Shown in pieces: positions 8,290 to 11,353 of a stretch of 11,353 bases of DNA. Location of the stretch: the NCBI GenBank assembly GCA_023450085.1, contig JAEXHI010000028.1, positions 1-11,353 on the forward strand, in the 5' to 3' direction. Position 1 is the stretch's first letter. Each line of letters opens with the position of its first letter. The stretch comes from Bacteroidota bacterium. GTDB lineage: Bacteria; Bacteroidota; Bacteroidia; Sphingobacteriales; Sphingobacteriaceae. A program made the position numbers and the translations under genes. The notes beneath the pieces were generated by a model. The model was not told the DNA's origin and did no database searches. It saw only the letters and a program-made list of their open reading frames with translations.

Positions 8290-9432
8290 ATGACCTCCCT
8301 ATTCATTTTTGCTGTAGTGCTTTTTGCTGTTATCTATTATGTAATTAGCAAATTGGACAGGATAAAAGACAATCCTACCCAACAACCACACGTTGTTGAA
8401 CGTTTGCACGAGAAAATGGATATGATTAACGGAACTGGTAAAGAAAAACAGCCTAGGTACAAGGAAATGTATGAGGGAAAGGATTTTTTAAATAAGGATA
8501 CCTCTACCCTGGAAATGTTCATCATCAACGAGCAAATCAGTTCATTGGACCTTTACAAATTGGCCGACCTCAATGATATCCAATTACAAATCCACAACGG
8601 ATGGCACCAACTGCTCATTCAACTGCTCATCGAATTAGACCAATTAGGCTGGGACAGAAAGGTATCTTGTATTAAAGAGAAATATGCATCCTTACGTTTT
8701 TATACCGACCACCGCTTCTCCGACGTAGTTGATCGCTATGAGCGACGTTCGGAACAAGTGTGCGAAACTTGCGGCGGGCGTGGAGAAATTAGAAGCAGGA
8801 CCGGTTGGGATTATGTTGCCTGCTGGCCGCACTATAGAACAGATATGGGCGAAGTGGAAATCTTAGCCGATGGATTTAGCTACAATAAAGTTCATTATAA
8901 ATGGCGTGAGGTAAAGGGAATTCAGCTAGAAGACAGTAATCAATGGTGGGACGATAAAACATTGGAAGCCGCCTATCAATGGCTGATCATCAGTTTCCAC
9001 CACAATGTAGCTCAGGCCAAAGGTTGGGAACATGATAAGGTATATATCTATCATCACGCTTTAGGATTTGGAAAATTTTTGTTAGCGATCTTCCAAATGC
9101 CCCATAAGTTCAATGGATTAGATTACAACTACATTGAACGTAATTTTCTACAAGCGCAATATTGCGAAGTTTGCGGCTATCAGGCAATATATGTTGGTGA
9201 ATGTGAATGCTGTGAAAGAAACACCTGGGAGTACTCAAAACACTTGTACACGAATGTTTCATCACTAGAAAGATTGAAGAGCCAACAGCTTTCTTGGGCG
9301 GCTGAAGGAGGGGCAACTTACGAACAACAAAAGCTTCACTACACCAAAAACCCCGACTTTAAAACAAGCTATACCCAGGAAGAATTAAAAGAATATCTTA
9401 ATTATGATTACTCAAACGATGATGAATTCTAA
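8290..9432 (+). CDS. Membrane-anchored protein of unknown function with two cysteine-rich zinc-type sites
   Basis: This 380-residue protein has one N-terminal membrane segment (about 3-19), so the bulk is probably cytoplasmic, anchored to the inner membrane. I cannot name a function. Residues about 103-185 resemble a domain I recall from uncharacterised bacterial and phage proteins: GWHQLL (104-109), IKEKY (128-132), LRFY (135-138), then C158-x2-C161 and C178-x2-H181, a plausible CxxC/CxxH zinc site. The middle (about 185-290) is rich in Trp, His and Tyr (WREVKGI, FHHN, YHHAL) and is not recognised. A second cluster, C292-x2-C295 with C305, C307 and C308, looks like a zinc-ribbon knuckle pair. 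The C-terminus is acidic (NYDYSNDDEF). The ATG at 8290 directly begins the membrane helix and has no Shine-Dalgarno sequence. The next gene begins 31 bases downstream, so the two are probably co-transcribed. Confidence 0.8.
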   Translation: MTSLFIFAVVLFAVIYYVISKLDRIKDNPTQQPHVVERLHEKMDMINGTGKEKQPRYKEMYEGKDFLNKDTSTLEMFIINEQISSLDLYKLADLNDIQLQIHNGWHQLLIQLLIELDQLGWDRKVSCIKEKYASLRFYTDHRFSDVVDRYERRSEQVCETCGGRGEIRSRTGWDYVACWPHYRTDMGEVEILADGFSYNKVHYKWREVKGIQLEDSNQWWDDKTLEAAYQWLIISFHHNVAQAKGWEHDKVYIYHHALGFGKFLLAIFQMPHKFNGLDYNYIERNFLQAQYCEVCGYQAIYVGECECCERNTWEYSKHLYTNVSSLERLKSQQLSWAAEGGATYEQQKLHYTKNPDFKTSYTQEELKEYLNYDYSNDDEF

Positions 9433-9442
9433 GATTCATCAC

Positions 9443-9463
9443 GGAGAATTTTAAATGCTTTAG
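9443..9463 (+). promoter_or_regulatory. Shine-Dalgarno-like GGAGA with two-codon mini-ORF abutting the next start
   Basis: GGAGA (9443-9447) lies seven bases before an ATG (9455) that reads ATG CTT TAG. The TAG (9461-9463) touches the ATG of the 520-residue gene at 9464. From GGAGA to 9464 is 16 bases, too long for a normal ribosome site, whereas the distance to 9455 is ideal. The TAG is also in frame with the large gene, so 9464 is the first ATG available in this gap. A terminate-and-restart leader is possible, but chance is also likely in so short a gap. Confidence 0.3.
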
Positions 9464-11026
9464 ATGGATAAAATTACAAAAGCGGTATTTGACCAATACC
9501 AGATCAAAATCACTTCTAATCCTGAATTAGAAACAGACACTTTTGTTTCAGTCAATCCATTACTGGATACATTAATTGAATTGCACAATTCGATAGCATT
9601 AGCGAGCAAGCTATACAATGAGATTTACGTAGCTAACAACCAGCAGTTTCTTTACATATTGATTGCACACCTGCCGGTTGCCGGCACGGTAGAGTGTATT
9701 CCGGTATTGGAAGCCGAACAACATACCAAATCGGATCATTTGGTACTGCCTATTGCCGACATGCTGGCAATAACCAAAGAATGGCAAGCCAGAAGGCTTT
9801 GGTGGATCAGGCGTGAATTTGAAGTAAAAAATGGCCAGGGTATTATCCGGATCATCAATGATGACCAGTCTAACGCACTCATTATCCAAAAGCCTACTGC
9901 CATCAACTGGCCCGATTGTCGTGGAAGCATTGGCGAATATTATGCGGTATCTACTTATGACCTGCAGCAAAGGAAAGCCCTAACACAGCAACTAGATGAA
10001 GTTTTAATCTCAGGCAGTAATAGACAAATAATGGATCAGATGGAAAGTTTTTTGCAACTTTTCGAAGATGGTAAGTATTCTGTACACTTGGGCAAGTTGG
10101 AAATGGAGGGTTCTGAAGTGATATTTGACTTAGAAAGCAATTTACTTTCGAAAGAGAAGGAACTATTTGCCGCCAATTTCTATCCCTACGGAGATGGGCA
10201 AATCTACTTAGCTTCTAGACCAAAGGACAGTATCGACCCACAAAGAGTTGCTTATTATGAAGAATTGATTCGCAATGGTGCTAGGCCAAGAGTAGTTGTT
10301 TATACGCACTATCTAAGCCATGATTATGTCTATTGCAATCATTATATCATTGATGGCCACCATAAGCTAATGGCCTATATCAATTTGAAAATTAATCCCT
10401 ACGATGTCTATATCAGCAGGGATTGTTACGATATGAAAATGAGTAACGAAGTCATTTCCGCTGCACTGAGCATCCTTAACCCTCCCGCTTTCAGGCATTT
10501 TTTGATCAACAGTTCTGAGGAGAACTTATCGGGACTGCTGCCAACTGAAGCTACTCATGCGCTGGATGAATTTCTGAGGACCGAAAAATATATGGATACC
10601 AATATTGCCCAGAACATTCGCAAAGCCTACCTTGATCCTGCTCACAAGACTTGGGCAGAAGCTAGGCTTGCTGTACTTGGTCAAAATAAATATATTAATA
10701 AAGGGCTTATCCTGCCGTTTGTCCATCAGGCTCCTCAAGCCGATTATGGTATATGGCACCGCTATCCTATCAATAGTCTTTCCGACCTCCAAGAATGGAA
10801 GGAGACTTACCTCGAAGACAAACCAATATCGACAAAAATGAGCAGGCTGTTGTTTAAACCTATTCAGCAAATAGTAAGGCATAGCAACGAGGCTTCGAAT
10901 ACTACTGATATTTCACGTCATCTTAACAACACTATCCGCTCGGAAAGTTGGTTGGGCACGAGAGAAGTAATCCTTTTGATTGTTATTTTTCTTGCATTGA
11001 TTCAATTGATAGCAAGGGGTTGCTAA
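9464..11026 (+). CDS. Unknown protein with DGHHK (ParB/sulfiredoxin-like) motif and C-terminal membrane anchor
   Basis: This 520-residue protein has no named function that I recognise. The N-terminal half (about 1-200) is a soluble mixed alpha/beta region without known motifs. Around 268-320 there is a segment with a PRVVVYTHYL strand followed by YIIDGHHKLMAY (D297, G298, H299, H300, K301). This resembles the conserved D/N-G-H/N-H-R/K loop of ParB/sulfiredoxin-fold proteins, which bind nucleotides or act as nucleases or kinases; the assignment is tentative. A helical region with Tyr- and Asp-rich stretches follows. The protein ends in one hydrophobic helix (about 502-517, VILLIVIFLALIQLIA) with a four-residue tail, a tail-anchor layout that would leave the body in the cytoplasm. 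The preceding gene is 31 bases upstream and carries an N-terminal membrane helix, so the two may form a membrane-associated pair. The start is fixed by an in-frame TAG immediately before the ATG. Confidence 0.8.
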   Translation: MDKITKAVFDQYQIKITSNPELETDTFVSVNPLLDTLIELHNSIALASKLYNEIYVANNQQFLYILIAHLPVAGTVECIPVLEAEQHTKSDHLVLPIADMLAITKEWQARRLWWIRREFEVKNGQGIIRIINDDQSNALIIQKPTAINWPDCRGSIGEYYAVSTYDLQQRKALTQQLDEVLISGSNRQIMDQMESFLQLFEDGKYSVHLGKLEMEGSEVIFDLESNLLSKEKELFAANFYPYGDGQIYLASRPKDSIDPQRVAYYEELIRNGARPRVVVYTHYLSHDYVYCNHYIIDGHHKLMAYINLKINPYDVYISRDCYDMKMSNEVISAALSILNPPAFRHFLINSSEENLSGLLPTEATHALDEFLRTEKYMDTNIAQNIRKAYLDPAHKTWAEARLAVLGQNKYINKGLILPFVHQAPQADYGIWHRYPINSLSDLQEWKETYLEDKPISTKMSRLLFKPIQQIVRHSNEASNTTDISRHLNNTIRSESWLGTREVILLIVIFLALIQLIARGC

Positions 11027-11047
11027 TTCCTATTATGTTTCGATATG

Positions 11048-11066
11048 CACAGGGTTTTGCCCTTGT
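11048..11066 (+). other. G/C-rich hairpin after last gene
   Basis: AGGG (11051-11054) pairs with CCCT (11060-11063) around a TTTTG loop, and the stem can be extended by three pairs past a one-base bulge. It lies about 22 bases after the stop of the 520-residue gene. Only a weak T run (GTCTTTGATTT) follows, so it may be an mRNA 3'-end stem or a weak terminator ahead of the stronger one at 11140. Confidence 0.35.
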
Positions 11067-11139
11067 CTTTGATTTATAGATGATTTGAAATTATAAACCG
11101 TGCCCAAGACTCTTAGCAATAACTTTATTCTAAAAGTTT

Positions 11140-11170
11140 AAAACAGTTCGAAAAAAGCACTGTTTTTTTT
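11140..11170 (+). terminator. Putative rho-independent terminator after the 520-residue gene
   Basis: AAAACAGT (11140-11147) and ACTGTTTT (11159-11166) form an eight-pair stem with an 11-base A-rich loop, and the run of T continues to 11170. The stem is A+T-rich, so it is only moderately strong. It lies 113 bases after the stop. The remainder of the 11027-11247 gap is A+T-rich and shows no gene; if the molecule is circular, this gap is the upstream region of the hydrolase gene. Confidence 0.5.
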
Positions 11171-11247
11171 AAAAAACCGAATCAATTTAAAAGCTTTCAT
11201 GTGTGATTTCTTCAAAGTGCATTAAATATCATAGATCAAGATTTACA

Positions 11248-11353
11248 GCCTTTCGCAAGACTACTTTTGCTAAACAATAAAGACAAAATATCGTTGATCA
11301 TAAACAAAAACTTTAAAACCATGAGCACACTAAAACTAAAAGACGGAACAGAG
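11248..11353. repeat. Terminal direct repeat, right copy
   Basis: This is the exact duplicate of bases 1-106. It ends at the same base inside codon 11 of the hydrolase gene, so only MSTLKLKDGTE is encoded here and the reading frame runs off the sequence end. The copy contains the TACTTTTG promoter element at 11262-11269, here with its upstream context visible. It stops about 20 bases before the place where the left copy has its frameshift, so it does not show whether a second hydrolase copy is intact. Confidence 0.97.
11262..11269 (+). promoter_or_regulatory. Putative -7 promoter element, right copy (TACTTTTG)
   Basis: This is the same TACTTTTG element as at 15-22, matching TAnnTTTG exactly. 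Upstream bases are visible here: TTTAC at 11242-11246 is the nearest thing to a -33 box, about 15 bases before the element, so the match is weak. It would drive the hydrolase gene that starts at 11321. Confidence 0.45.

Noticed and set aside
9611..9970. Minus-strand open frames opposite the 520-residue gene (also 10526-10882)
   Set aside because: The forward protein is long, continuous and domain-like; the reverse frames have no recognisable features.
1..11353. Calling the sequence a plasmid or phage
   Set aside because: Terminal overlap alone is not enough. No replication initiator, partition, relaxase, integrase or virion gene was recognised.

Overview
The window looks like Bacteroidota DNA, probably from the Sphingobacteriia/Flavobacteriia side of the phylum. 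The evidence is an A+T-rich base composition, a type IX secretion (T9SS) C-terminal sorting domain, a Bacteroidota-style lipoprotein, TAnnTTTG-like -7 promoter elements and almost no Shine-Dalgarno sequences. The family level is inference. All five genes lie on the + strand.

Layout: (1) 74-905, an alpha/beta hydrolase of the non-heme chloroperoxidase/arylesterase type, split by a frameshift near its N-terminus, followed by a hairpin/T-tract terminator. (2) 1123-7458, a 2111-residue secreted protein with a signal peptide, three predicted seven-bladed beta-propellers (one Asp-box type, two FG-GAP/VCBS type with calcium-loop motifs), eight IPT/TIG domains, an Ig-like domain, a cysteine-containing pre-C-terminal region and a T9SS sorting domain. 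(3) 7455-8171, a surface-type lipoprotein with two fibronectin-III-like domains, whose start codon overlaps the stop of the giant gene (ATGA). (4) 8290-9432, a membrane-anchored protein of unknown function with two cysteine-rich, probably zinc-binding, sites. (5) 9464-11026, a protein of unknown function with a DGHHK motif like that of ParB/sulfiredoxin-fold proteins and a C-terminal membrane anchor. A hairpin/T-tract follows gene 5.

The first 106 bases are repeated exactly as the last 106. The sequence is therefore either a circular molecule (or circularised contig) of 11,247 bp or one unit of a tandem array. On a circle, the 221 bp after gene 5 would be the upstream region of the hydrolase gene. 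I recognise no replication, partition, mobilisation or integration gene, so I do not call it a plasmid. A collapsed chromosomal tandem duplication or an assembly effect is equally possible.

Functionally there appear to be three units. The hydrolase stands alone. The giant protein and the lipoprotein are almost certainly co-translated and probably act together at the cell surface in adhesion or glycan/ligand binding. The last two genes form a close pair of membrane-attached proteins of unknown function and are the best candidate for something undescribed.
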